From NCBI GenBank assembly GCA_019155205.2, contig JAHNZQ020003147.1:2145826-2209825 (forward strand): a stretch of DNA of 64,000 bases, in the 5' to 3' direction. Made by a program: the position numbers and the translations under genes. Below are positions 1-9,134 of the stretch, in pieces. The notes below the pieces were generated by a model, which worked only from the letters and a program-made list of their open reading frames with translations, was not told the origin of the DNA and ran no database searches. Source of the DNA: Gracilaria vermiculophylla (taxonomy: Eukaryota > Rhodophyta > Florideophyceae > Gracilariales > Gracilariaceae). Position 1 is the stretch's first letter. Every line of letters starts with the position of its first letter.

Positions 1-1151
1 CTCCCTTGTTCTCCAAGACGAGATAGAAGACGCTCTTGACGAGCTTATGGGCGACTAGCTCACAAGTTCAGACAGCAAAACTAAGAAATGACATCATGGA
101 GTTTCCCAGCGCGATAAAACTCCGAACATTGACCGCCAAAGACATGAGGGCTTCCACAGGCTGTACAAAGACTATCTTGCGCCCAGCTCTGTCTATTGCA
201 GTCGCCATTTTCGTCGTCGTTTCCGCATATCTAGAGTAATATTTGACAAGATATGCCAGACGCTACAAGAGAACTGTACTTACTTTCAATACCACAAAGA
301 TTGTACAGGAGTTTTCGGTTTTTGTGTTGAGCAGAAGGTGACTGCAGCGATGCGGTTACTCGCGTACGGCGGAGCGGCGGACAGTGTCGATGAGTATATT
401 AGAATGAGTGAATCAACCACATCTCAATGCTTAAAAAACTTTTGTAGAAGTGTAGTTGAAGAGTTTGGGGATACGTACCTACGGTGCCTAATAAAAGAAG
501 ATTTACAAAAGATTCTACAGCGAACCAGAGGTCTAGGCTTCCTAGGGATGATTGGAAGCATTGACTGCTGCGAATGGCTGAGGAAAAACTGCCCCGTGGC
601 TTGGAGTGGACAGTATCCGGGCAAGGAAAGGAAGGCTGCTGTGACCTTGGAGGCTATTGCAGACGACAATCTCTAAATTTGGCATGCTTTTCTCGGTACA
701 CCAGGAAGTGCAAATGATATTATTGTATTGGAAACATCCCCATTGATTAACCAAATCTGTGATGGTAGCTTTTCTCCAAAGGTCTCCTACACAGTCAACA
801 GAAGACAACACTATGTTTCTTACTTTTATGCGATGGTGTTTATCCAGAGTATCCGTTGTTCGTGGACACTGTACAAAAACCTGTGACAAAGAAAGAAAAA
901 AACATTTCACGGTGGCAGAAAGGACGCCGGAATGATGTTGAAAAAGCCTTCGGAGTTCTGCAAGCCAGATGGCATATATTAAAACGTCCATCGCGTTTTT
1001 GGAAAGTAAGTACCATGCACGGCGTCATATATTGCTGCATAATTCTTCACAATATGATGGTCAATGACGAACTTGCTGAAGAAGAAATGATGTGGGCAGA
1101 TGCGCAAATGGAAGATCAAAACCGAGTAGTGCACTTTGGACAACCTGTTTG

Positions 1152-1602
1152 TGTAGTACAGTGGCTCCTACGGAATTATGGTGGTTTGGCTTTAAGAAAT
1201 AATATTCCTAAGGAGGGTTCGTAATTTATTAGCTGGGCCACGTGGTGCGTAATATTGCCTGCGTGCGCTACAGTATCCTTAAGGTACGGTAGAATTTATT
1301 ATTTATTTTAGATATTTTATGCAGGTAATTAGCACAGTAGTGCGACCTGCCGAGGCGGGCTCCCGGCTAGATATTTNNNNNNNNNNNNNNNNNNNNNNNN
1401 NNNNNNNNNNNNNNNNNNNNNNNNNNNNNNNNNNNNNNNNNNNNNNNNNNNNNNNNNNNNNNNNNNNNNNNNNNNNAATTCCCCCGGCTCGCGACAGCGG
1501 ATACCGGAGACCACCTTTAGGAATACGCGCCTTTGGAGTCACTAAAAACTCCTAACGGACGTTGTGCTCTACTACCTCGACAGGAGGGCTGACAGTACCA
1601 CA
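1152..1602 (+). repeat. Solo LTR copy 1 (contains the N gap)
   Basis: It starts TGTAGTACAGTGGCTCC and ends GACAGTACCACA, so it has TG...CA termini. It is flanked by identical 5-bp target duplications, GTTTG at 1147-1151 and GTTTG at 1603-1607. It inserts into the Harbinger transposase frame. The same sequence recurs at 2228-2777 and inverted at 42909-43460. Non-N length is 351 bp; the missing part corresponds to 199 bp in copy 2, so the full copy would be 550 bp. No internal retrotransposon sequence or second LTR is present, hence solo. Confidence 0.9.
1377..1476. other. Assembly gap (100 N) inside solo LTR copy 1
   Basis: A run of exactly 100 N. Alignment by eye to LTR copy 2 shows the flanks match 2446-2452 and 2652 onward, so the true missing stretch is predicted to be about 199 bp of LTR sequence, not 100. 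Confidence 0.9.
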
Positions 1603-1787
1603 GTTTGGGCGGAAGAGGAAATTGTTTACGAAATGAAGATGTCTATATTTGGCCTATGTCAGGGACAGCAGTTCCTCCGGGTCATATTGAAACAGCGAGA
1701 ACTGCAACAAGAAGTCCAGGAACGTTTTTGGGCCCTCCACGGAGACTCATGAAAGGATCTAGCCGTTGGAGAATGCCCTCGAAAAGC

Positions 1788-3383
1788 TCAGCTTCGCGAA
1801 GAGCAGGAAGAATTTTCCGGAACAATTTCAGGAGAAATTGGGAAAAAATTCGCGTCGAGGACTTTTTTGCGTTGCCTCTTTGCATGCTCTTCTTCTTCAG
1901 CTTCCTCTTTCTTAAGTTTTTCGAGAACCTTCTTTCGTGAGATACGGAAAACTTCTTGCGCCTCCGGACTGAGATATCCTGAGGAAATGAACAGAGCTAT
2001 ATCCTTGTGACGCTGGATCTCATATGCTCGTTTCTTTTGTAGCATTAAAGCTTCCTTGGAAATCTTCAGCTTACCTTCATAATATTTTTGTTTAATATAC
2101 TCTGTCTTGGCCACCTTCCTACCCATTGGACGTTCCGCTTTCACACCACCTCCGGAATTGTTCTCATTATTGCTTTTGTTTGATTCCCTCTGTTGCTGAA
2201 CAGACTCTATACTAGACATGTGTAGCGTGTAGTACAGTGGCTCCTGAAGGAAAAATGGTGGTTTGGCCTTATGGTATAATATTCCTAGGGAGGGCCTGTA
2301 TTTTTAGAGCTGGGTCACGTGGTACGTAATCCCGCCCGCGTGCGCTACAGTATCCTTCAGAGACGGTAGATTTATTATTTATTCTAGTTACTTTATGCAG
2401 GTAGTTAGTACAGTAGCGAGACCTGCCGAGGCAAGCTCCCGGCTTGATACTTAATCTGCCGGTTGAGCTCCAGGGGGAAGTAAAGACAAGCACCCTTGAG
2501 TCTTCATCTACTTTTCCGGTTGGGGTATCTTGTCGGTCAACTCAGGTTTCTAAGCCGCCGATCCCCAGGTCGCATCATAGCAGCGCCTGTAGGGGCATTT
2601 TCTACCCAGTGAACTTCCTTCTCCGCTTGGTGTTTGTGGATCTCCTTGAAGAATTCGTCCGGCTCGTGGCGGTGGATACCGGAGACCACTTTTAAAGAAA
2701 CGCCCTTTTGGAGTCAACAAAAACTCCTAACGAAAGTTGTGCTTAATTACATCTAAAAAAGGGCTGACAGTACCACATAGCGCATTAGCAGTAAAATGTG
2801 ACGCATTTTTCATCTGGGTTGCAAACTTTGGATGATTTTGGAGCACTCTTTATGCAGCTGAAAAGCGAAACAATTCTTCCACATCATCCTTGAAGGAGCT
2901 CATGTGTACACCATTGTAGAGTCCTGTAACCATTTGAAGATTTTTTTCGTCTTTATAGCCCGATGGATTGGTACAAAAAACACGACTATGGCAAGACGAA
3001 AAAAATGTGCACTTTGCTAATGATGAGTTTGACACGATTACAAACAGATTTGTACGGCCTTGGTGGACGGTTTGCGGGTTTGTACACTTCGTTGTAGACT
3101 TTGGCAATGCTTTCAAAGAAGCCGTTTTTTGCGATCTGTGCCAAGGATTGGGTCCTCGGATGTTTTGAAGTACGCTTTGGCCACAGCTGTGTCTTCTTGA
3201 GAGGTAAAGCTCGGACCTCTTGTACTTTGCTTCTTTCAATCCATCGCGAAAAGTCTTGTGAGCGTGTCCTGCCAGTGAACGAGGTCGTATGGTTGGCAAA
3301 GAAGCGCACTGCGAATGTCGTATCCGTTGCGGGTTGCGCGGGGTTTCGAAGTTTTGCCGCGAAGCTATCAAGCTTCTGCCCAT
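1788..3383 (-). pseudogene. Harbinger accessory ORF (Myb/NAM-associated-like), interrupted by LTR copy 2
   Basis: Minus-strand coding runs from about 3383 to 1788. The C-terminal half (2222-1788) has a 'RPMGRKVAK' motif followed by a charged helical region rich in Arg, Lys and Glu ('ISRKKVLEKLKKEEAEEEEH'), the pattern of NAM-associated C-terminal domains. The upstream half (about 3309-2850) has Trp, Arg and Tyr spacing like a Myb/SANT-type domain. A solo LTR (2228-2777) splits it; reading across the LTR with one copy of the 5-bp duplication keeps the frame exactly. A stop at 2850-2852 and a frameshift near 2990 add to the decay. In Harbinger elements this protein helps the transposase bind DNA. 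Function here is by family analogy only. Confidence 0.6.
2228..2777 (+). repeat. Solo LTR copy 2
   Basis: 550 bp with TG...CA ends (TGTAGTACAG... ...CAGTACCACA) and 5-bp target duplication TAGCG at 2223-2227 and 2778-2782. It contains AT-rich TATA-like stretches near 2366-2382, as expected of an LTR promoter. It interrupts the minus-strand accessory ORF of the Harbinger element. Confidence 0.93.
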
Positions 3384-3423
3384 TCAGACTGTCGCACCTG
3401 GATGCTCCTTTGTTGGATTGGTC

Positions 3424-3466
3424 CCAATTTGCGAAGCAAATCTCGCGGAATTGCTTCGCAAATTGG
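3424..3466. repeat. Perfect 16-bp inverted repeat (hairpin)
   Basis: Arms 3424-3439 (CCAATTTGCGAAGCAA) and 3451-3466 are exact reverse complements separated by 11 nt. Extension outward allows a few more pairs with one mismatch. It lies just outside the Harbinger relic. Confidence 0.8.
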
Positions 3467-3479
3467 AACCTTTTCTATC

Positions 3480-4328
3480 AATTAGCTATTCTTTTCACCC
3501 TGGTGGAGATGGCCAGTGAGCCCAAAAAACTTATTTGATGTTTTATTGCTGGTGGTGGAGATGCTCTAAATGTGCTTTCTATGATCACGATAACTTTTTC
3601 TTCCGTGTCTGTTGGCAATAGAGCAGATTCTAACCCAATGTTTGACGTGTTTTCTGTACTCGTACAGAACAGCCGCCGGCTTGGAATGCAGCGGATCATA
3701 TAGATTGGAAGGGATCATCGTTTCAGACCTTGGGCCCATAACTATTGTAACAAGCGCTTAACTAAGAGAGTGTTGGTGCAAAGTAGGAAAGTCGCAGAGC
3801 AAGAACGGGTCATAAGCTGTTCGAGAGGAAGATATCGCGTCTCGTGCATTTTTCAGAGCAGCGAAGGTGGCGCGAGGGGCACAAGATTCTAATGCAATTT
3901 ATTCGGCCGGCGGCACTCGAGTCTGGATCAAAATACGGGTATCATCAACCAGAGTTCTACGATAAAACCACCTGATCTGTCAACGCCTGGCGCTCGCTGC
4001 GACACTCCCGTATCAGGGTGCGATACGCGGCCCGTGAAGCGAGTAAGAGAACTTGTAAACATGCGTTTTCCAGTTCCACATGCCACGTTCCAAAATTTTC
4101 TAACTTTGGCTAAAACTCACACGAGGCCCAATCGATCCTTTACGGACTGCAAGACACTCTTACTATACTTTTTCAGGGCACGGGAGTGATCTCATGTCAA
4201 GATAATAATCCAAGAACAGCTTGATGGAACAAGTCTCAGAGGCAGACAATTTGCGGAAACCCAAAGAACACCAGCTGGGCAAAAGTTGCTTGTACTCGGT
4301 CAATCTCAAATATAAACGCGAGACCTTT
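3480..4328. other. Intergenic tract with no gene recognised
   Basis: Both strands were read. Only short frames without recognisable motifs are present. It separates the transposon relic from the first gene of the dense block. Confidence 0.5.
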
Positions 4329-4766
4329 TTACAACTCCCGTTTCTCGTCATCCGGACCGAATTCTATCAGTTCCACCTTGAATTTCAATGTGGCCTTCTC
4401 AGGAATAACCGGCGGATAACCGCGGTCCCCGTATCCTTTGTGGGCAGGGATTACCAAGTTGCGAACTTCTCCCTTACAGATACCCTCTAGCCCTTCATCC
4501 CATCCCTTGATCACCATTCCTTGTCCCAAGACAAAAGCAAACGGTTCCCCCCGTTTGTAAGAGCTGTCGAACTCGCTCCCATCTTCAAGGGTTCCCTCGT
4601 AATGCATGAGCAGACGATCTCCTTTCTTTGCTTTTCGGCCGCAGTCGCCTGTTTTAATAGTTTCGATTTGAAGCTCTGCTGCGCGGGCAATTTCCATGAG
4701 AAAGAACACAGTAATGACAACGAGTAGAAAACTCACCATCGTTGACAGACCCATCATTCCTTGCAT
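4329..4766 (-). CDS. FKBP-type peptidyl-prolyl isomerase, secretory (FKBP2-like)
   Basis: A 145-aa protein with an N-terminal hydrophobic signal (about residues 8-28, ending 'ARAAELQIE'), then one FKBP domain. Family motifs are visible: '[17 protein letters not shown]', '[20 protein letters not shown]', '[10 protein letters not shown]' and '[18 protein letters not shown]'. FKBPs interconvert cis and trans Xaa-Pro bonds during folding. The signal plus the C-terminal 'KREL', which resembles a KDEL-type retrieval tetrapeptide, points to the ER lumen. Length and layout fit FKBP2 (FKBP13). The first Met of the frame (4764-4766) precedes the signal and is the natural start. No intron is needed. Isomerase identity is near certain; ER retention is inference. 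Confidence 0.92.
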   Translation of the reverse strand: MQGMMGLSTMVSFLLVVITVFFLMEIARAAELQIETIKTGDCGRKAKKGDRLLMHYEGTLEDGSEFDSSYKRGEPFAFVLGQGMVIKGWDEGLEGICKGEVRNLVIPAHKGYGDRGYPPVIPEKATLKFKVELIEFGPDDEKREL

Positions 4767-5227
4767 CTTTGTTGACGAAGAAATCTTAATATTGAACTAA
4801 TAATGGGATGGAGATGTGACTGGAAGGTACGGGAGACGATGAAGAATGTGCGCGAAACGATAAGAATCAGCCTTAAATCGGACAAGTATAGCTCCGAGAA
4901 CCTCGTGTTTGTGGGTCACAGCCCAAACAGACAGAATTGTTGAACCTTAGAATTAATTAGCCTTCAATGCAATGGAGGGGGCATAAAGTAGTTGGTCCAT
5001 TAAATATGAAGAATATTTCAATCCCTCGTGTAGACTTAACCTCCTGTTCACACTTTAAGACTGCCGATCATCAAACTTTGATGCCAATGGCCTGTCCAGG
5101 ATTTTCATACTCATCTGGACCTCATGTGAAGCCTTCACACCGTCTAGACAATCTTTTCGCGGCCAGGTGTACGCGCCGACAATTCCGTGTCATTAGAAAT
5201 TTTGTCCCGAAGTTTCAGGTCTTCAGA

Positions 5228-5690
5228 ATGAGCTCTTTGCCCCCATCCAGAGTCGCTGTGGTTGAAATCGGAATGGGTACGGATCTTCACGGGCAGAATG
5301 CAACAAAAGCTGCCGTTCGTGCTTGTCGAAGTAAGTGGAGAAATGCATGAAAGTTATTCATGGAAGAATTTTGACAGAAATATACTGACGAATAGTATAC
5401 CAACAACAGACGCAATAGAATTCAATTCACTGCCAGGACTAGGTCGCATTCTACCAGACAGTGACTACAACAATATGAAAATTCACGTGAAACTTGGAAT
5501 TCCAGAGCCGTTCGAGAACGACGTCGATGTTGTTTCTGTCAAGAGTCAGTTTCCGTACGGAACAGTGAGTGTAGAAGTTGTGTCTGGAGGACTTCTATGT
5601 TCTAGCGGTGTTGTACTCAAGGAGCAAGGGGATGGGGAGGAAGATGATCGCGCAATTGTAGCGATTGCCGCGGTATCAGTAATTTGTTAA
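5228..5690 (+). CDS. Lin0512-family conserved protein (two exons)
   Basis: Exons 5228-5330 and 5410-5690, with an intron of 79 nt. The donor is GTAAGT at 5331, the acceptor is CAG ending at 5409, and TACTGAC near 5382 is a good branch site. Splicing gives 127 aa from this Met. Diagnostic motifs are 'EIGMGTDLHGQNATKAAVRA', 'NAIEFNSLPGL' (across the junction), 'VDVVSVKSQFPYGTVSVEVV' and a C-terminal 'AIVAIAAVSV'. This is the Lin0512 family, common in bacteria and of unknown biochemical role. The frame stays open upstream to an ATG at 4967, and the extra 87 residues are Ser/Arg/His-rich with few acids, so a plastid or mitochondrial leader is possible. The start is therefore uncertain; 5228 is the minimal one. 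Confidence 0.8.
5331..5409 (+). other. Spliceosomal intron in the Lin0512-family gene
   Basis: GTAAGT...CAG, 79 nt, with a TACTGAC branch motif about 25 nt before the acceptor. Removing it joins two frames that together match one family. Confidence 0.8.
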
Positions 5691-5884
5691 TGCTTCTTTT
5701 TAGAAATGTTTAGCAGCTGCGAACGATTTTTAGTTCAACAGTCATGATTTGCAACAGTTCGAGGGCTTTTGACTAAGGATGATGATATTATGGAAGTTTG
5801 GAAAAACTAAAGGTTATCTCTTATGTTCATTTTCGTTATTTACTCTAATCATCACTTACGATTGGCCAAATGAACATTCAACGG

Positions 5885-8554
5885 CTATCTGGGTTTAGGC
5901 TGTTGTGTGTTGCCTGGTACATCTCCCGACGCCTTTTTCTTTCTCGCATTCCTGTCATCAATTCTGGACGGGATGGTTTGCCAGAATGTTAACCAAGGGT
6001 TAGAAGGGGGGAGAAAGTGTTTGAAGAAAAGCATAAAAAACATTAACAAAAAAAGGGTCCTCCCAGGCACGATCAATAATACAAATCCAGCAAAACTTAG
6101 GGCACCAACAGCGACCCAACTTTGCCAATCCTCGCAACCCCACAGAAACAGAGCTTGAACCTTTCCCAACTCCCTGTTTAAACCGTTGAGAACGTTTTGA
6201 GCTGCCATGAGTACATCGTGCATTTGTGCTACCATTTCCAAAACATTGGCTCTTCTCTGCCGCGCATCTTCCTGTTCTGCACGACCCATTCCGAGACCAA
6301 GCCAATTGAACTTTGTCTCTACGACCCATGCAGCCTGGACAAAAAACAGTGCTGCGGGAACAAAGTTGACCAGCCCCTTTGCCGCTATTGAAACACATAC
6401 CAAGATGGCTAAGATTGTTGCTGGTGGATTACGCCATTGAAATAAGTAATTAAAGAACTGGACAACCCTCGCCAATGGAGAACATAGCTCTGCAAACCTT
6501 CCAATGGCATCTCCGAGACGCCCGGCATCAAAAGGTTCGGCGTCTTGTGCTTGATATAAGCATTCATTTGCCTCCATGTTCTCCCGGATAGCTGCAAGGG
6601 CCCTTCCAATCCAGGTCCTACCACTGTGTCGTTCATGAGCACGTACTGATTCTGTATACCAGTTAATCAGTTGGTGTTTGTGGTCGGGGTAGGAGAAAAC
6701 CATCAGACTCTCTGAAACACGTTTGTTCGTAACTCTTCTTAAAGCACGATATCGTACAATATTCGCATGAGCGGCAACTGCAAGCAACGGGGGAGACGGC
6801 TCATGTCGGAAAGGAGACCGCATGTAGTTAAGCGGTCCAGCTTTTGAAAAATCTGATGTATCGCCACCGTTTGTTGGTCCTTGTTCTTTAATTTCACCAC
6901 TTTTCGCAGTCGAATCATCCTGTGGTATAGATGGAACTGCCCGACCCGTGCCACCAAAACCAAGATGTATGTGGAGTTTGTGCGCTGCGACCATTTCCGA
7001 AATTATTCGAACCCAGTTGTCCCGTTTTCTAGTTTCACGAAACTCCAATAAACTGAACACGAGTGGCTTCTTGTTGGACATAAACTGACGCGTCAGTTTT
7101 CCCACATGTTGAGACAAAGTCACATCCTCATCATCAGCGCTTCTGTGCGGGTTGTCTGCCGTTCCTCTCTCCGGTTGTTCAACCAGAGTTAAAAGACCAT
7201 CACGTGCAGCCCTGGTTTCTGTTTCAAGCTTAATTTCAATACTGTCTCGCATCATAAAAGGGATAGAACCTTTTCCCACTGCAGCCACGGTACCCAATCT
7301 GACAACGTAGTGATTTTTGCCGACTGCCGCCATGAAAATTATATATCTTTGGCTGAGATACAGTTTCCCCAAGGTGGGGAAAAGGTCGCTATGATCAAGG
7401 GCTCCCTGCGATTTAATAAGCAGTTCTCCAGGGTCAATGCCAAGTTCAGTCTTTACTCGCAACCAGTCATTGTCATGACAAGCGTATTTGTCTTGTACAG
7501 CTTCAAAAAAACGCTTCCATGTGTCAAATCTGAGAGCCAAATCGAGCGGGTACAAGTCTGCAGAAAGAGATGAGCCTGAAGAATCGCCTTCAGGGCGCTG
7601 CTCACTGCAATGTAGGTCTGAGGATACTCTTCGTTGTTCTTTAGAGGACCTTTCTCGTGTTTTCTGTGGCGGGGCGGGTGAGGGGCGCCTTCGTCGCATC
7701 CCACTCCGACCAACCATGTCTTTCCGAATATATCGTCTTTCTTTGCGGCGTTCTTTAGAACGTTCTCTGCGTACGGAGAAAGCTTTCTTATCAGGATCTT
7801 CTTCAGATTCCGCAGCTCGTCGCACTTGGTCCTTGATGAGTTCTTCAAAGACGTACCCTGCAACAGCAGCGTCCGCCACTGGTCCAATGAACGGAGTGTA
7901 TTTTACAAACTCATCTCGCAGAACAAAACCGGAGCCACTTTTGTCCATCAGATTAAAGAGCCAAGACGTGGCATTTTGCATCGCCAGTGTATCCTTTGTT
8001 CTCAGAGTAGACATAATGACGAAATCCGCGAGATCTCTCGGTACAGGTTCAAAAGCGCTTGCAAAAGCGGCAGAAGACGAGTTGGGCGTAGCTGTCGAGG
8101 TGTGAAACTCAATTTGCAACTGTTGTAGGCTCTTTCCCAAGAGGTCTGCACAGGCTTTCACGACAGCGTCACGCCATGCAGATCCTGTGGAACTCCCACC
8201 GAACAGAAAAGAGTCACTTTCTGCATCAGCTGAATCGTTAGGAGCAAGTGATTCAGAATTGGGCTCATTGGTCTTGCTTTCCTCAGAGTTGTCGGTGTTT
8301 GTTTCGGACGAATTCTCGTTGTGCTCTCGGAACATGGACAGAGGATCTTGGAAAGAAGTGGTCAGCGATGTGGGTCCACGTAAACGCATAGCGGCATTCT
8401 TAAGCGAGTTTCCAGAGATGTTCTTAATGCGTCGGAAGATGGCAAGTTCGACATCACCCTCCTCACGCCCGCCATCATGCACGCCGGTGACGCCATCAAC
8501 CACATTGGATGCAGAGGGAGACACCGGCGGAGGGGAAGAGGCGGTGCCGGACAT
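5885..8554 (-). CDS. DUF639-like membrane protein with GRAM-like segment
   Basis: An uninterrupted 889-aa frame starting MSGTASSPPP. The N-terminus is disordered and acidic. It is followed by a region with an EF-hand-like stretch ('FNLMDKSGSGFVLRDEF'), a basic Arg-rich patch (about 275-315), a GRAM-like stretch ('DLFPTLGKLYLSQRYIIF'), and two C-terminal hydrophobic segments (about 705-745 and 800-845). The order and the C-terminal 'SPLARVVQFF...W..PP.TI' pattern recall plant DUF639 proteins, whose function is unknown. The C-terminal tail is basic and hydrophilic. It shares a 580-bp upstream region with the divergent acyltransferase gene, which hints at a membrane-lipid context but proves nothing. 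The family call is from memory and should be checked; the coding status is secure. Confidence 0.72.
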   Translation of the reverse strand: MSGTASSPPPVSPSASNVVDGVTGVHDGGREEGDVELAIFRRIKNISGNSLKNAAMRLRGPTSLTTSFQDPLSMFREHNENSSETNTDNSEESKTNEPNSESLAPNDSADAESDSFLFGGSSTGSAWRDAVVKACADLLGKSLQQLQIEFHTSTATPNSSSAAFASAFEPVPRDLADFVIMSTLRTKDTLAMQNATSWLFNLMDKSGSGFVLRDEFVKYTPFIGPVADAAVAGYVFEELIKDQVRRAAESEEDPDKKAFSVRRERSKERRKERRYIRKDMVGRSGMRRRRPSPAPPQKTRERSSKEQRRVSSDLHCSEQRPEGDSSGSSLSADLYPLDLALRFDTWKRFFEAVQDKYACHDNDWLRVKTELGIDPGELLIKSQGALDHSDLFPTLGKLYLSQRYIIFMAAVGKNHYVVRLGTVAAVGKGSIPFMMRDSIEIKLETETRAARDGLLTLVEQPERGTADNPHRSADDEDVTLSQHVGKLTRQFMSNKKPLVFSLLEFRETRKRDNWVRIISEMVAAHKLHIHLGFGGTGRAVPSIPQDDSTAKSGEIKEQGPTNGGDTSDFSKAGPLNYMRSPFRHEPSPPLLAVAAHANIVRYRALRRVTNKRVSESLMVFSYPDHKHQLINWYTESVRAHERHSGRTWIGRALAAIRENMEANECLYQAQDAEPFDAGRLGDAIGRFAELCSPLARVVQFFNYLFQWRNPPATILAILVCVSIAAKGLVNFVPAALFFVQAAWVVETKFNWLGLGMGRAEQEDARQRRANVLEMVAQMHDVLMAAQNVLNGLNRELGKVQALFLWGCEDWQSWVAVGALSFAGFVLLIVPGRTLFLLMFFMLFFKHFLPPSNPWLTFWQTIPSRIDDRNARKKKASGDVPGNTQQPKPR

Positions 8555-9134
8555 GGGTAAGCGCTGCCATAGACAGCACGCGAGTTGACGGCGCGAGACG
8601 AGTCAACGCGCGTGATAAAGTCAAAGATGGCGGGGATTGAGAGAGTAAGGCTCCGTAACGTGCTTTCGATTGGGAAGCCAATATCCAATGGCAGCGAAAT
8701 TTAAAGCTGAAGAAACAAATTGTGGGGGTCGGGTCAGCGGGGCAATGCGTGGTCGACTGTGATGCACCTGACGGTGTTGGCGTGACGTGTGCTGCCAAAT
8801 GATCGTGGCCACGTGTCATGAGCATGGCAAGTCATGCACGACAGCTCTGCAGAAACGAGTGTAGGACGAGGCTGATTCGCATCTGTGCATGCACCCTGTG
8901 GATATGATGGAGCGTTGCTTTCCCTCCACTGCTACCGAACGCGCCGCTCCTCCGAGCGCCCACCCCTTTCGTGCTGCCCTCGACCGCGCGTCGCCTGTCG
9001 GCGCACCGCCTCTTCCTGCCATTTCGTATTTGCGTTATAGCACTTGACCATTTCTATTCATGAAATAACCCCGTACCCGCCGCCTTACTTCCATCTTATC
9101 GCCCGCTCATGTGCCGCGTCGCCTGTCAATCACA
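8555..9134. promoter_or_regulatory. Shared upstream region of divergent DUF639-like and acyltransferase genes
   Basis: 580 bp between the two start codons. A palindromic CACGTG (G-box) occurs at 8810-8815, with nearby GTGACGTG (8781-8788). No frame here looks coding. Regulatory use of the boxes is inference. Confidence 0.4.

Larger units (their letters stand above)
2..1752 (+). pseudogene. HARBI1-type (PIF/Harbinger) transposase pseudogene
   Basis: Frame 2 reads from the window edge and has the family order: acidic N-terminus, 'LYKDYLAPSSVYCSRHFRRR', then 'QKVTAAMRLLAYGGAADSVD', 'GSIDCCEW', 'VTLEAIADDNL', 'WHAFLGTPGSANDI' and, after a shift, 'DVEKAFGVLQARWHILKRP' and 'ILHNMMV'. These match the DDE_Tnp_4/Plant_tran type of transposase. 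Breaks visible directly are in-frame stops at 56-58, 89-91 and 674-676, and an apparent 1-base deletion near 831 that moves the frame. A 550-bp-class solo LTR sits at 1152-1602; across it, allowing for one copy of the target duplication, the frame resumes at 1608 and ends at 1752. The element can no longer encode its own transposase. Confidence 0.85.
1..3470. mobile_element. Decayed PIF/Harbinger DNA transposon with two nested solo LTRs
   Basis: The region carries a HARBI1-type transposase frame on the plus strand and, converging on it, a Myb/NAM-associated-like frame on the minus strand. This two-ORF arrangement is known for PIF/Harbinger elements. Both frames contain stops and frameshifts, and each is interrupted by a solo LTR of one family (1152-1602 and 2228-2777). 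Terminal inverted repeats were not identified: the left end lies outside or at the window edge, and the right end is placed only approximately after the last recognisable minus-strand coding. The superfamily call rests on remembered protein patterns, not on a search. Confidence 0.75.
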
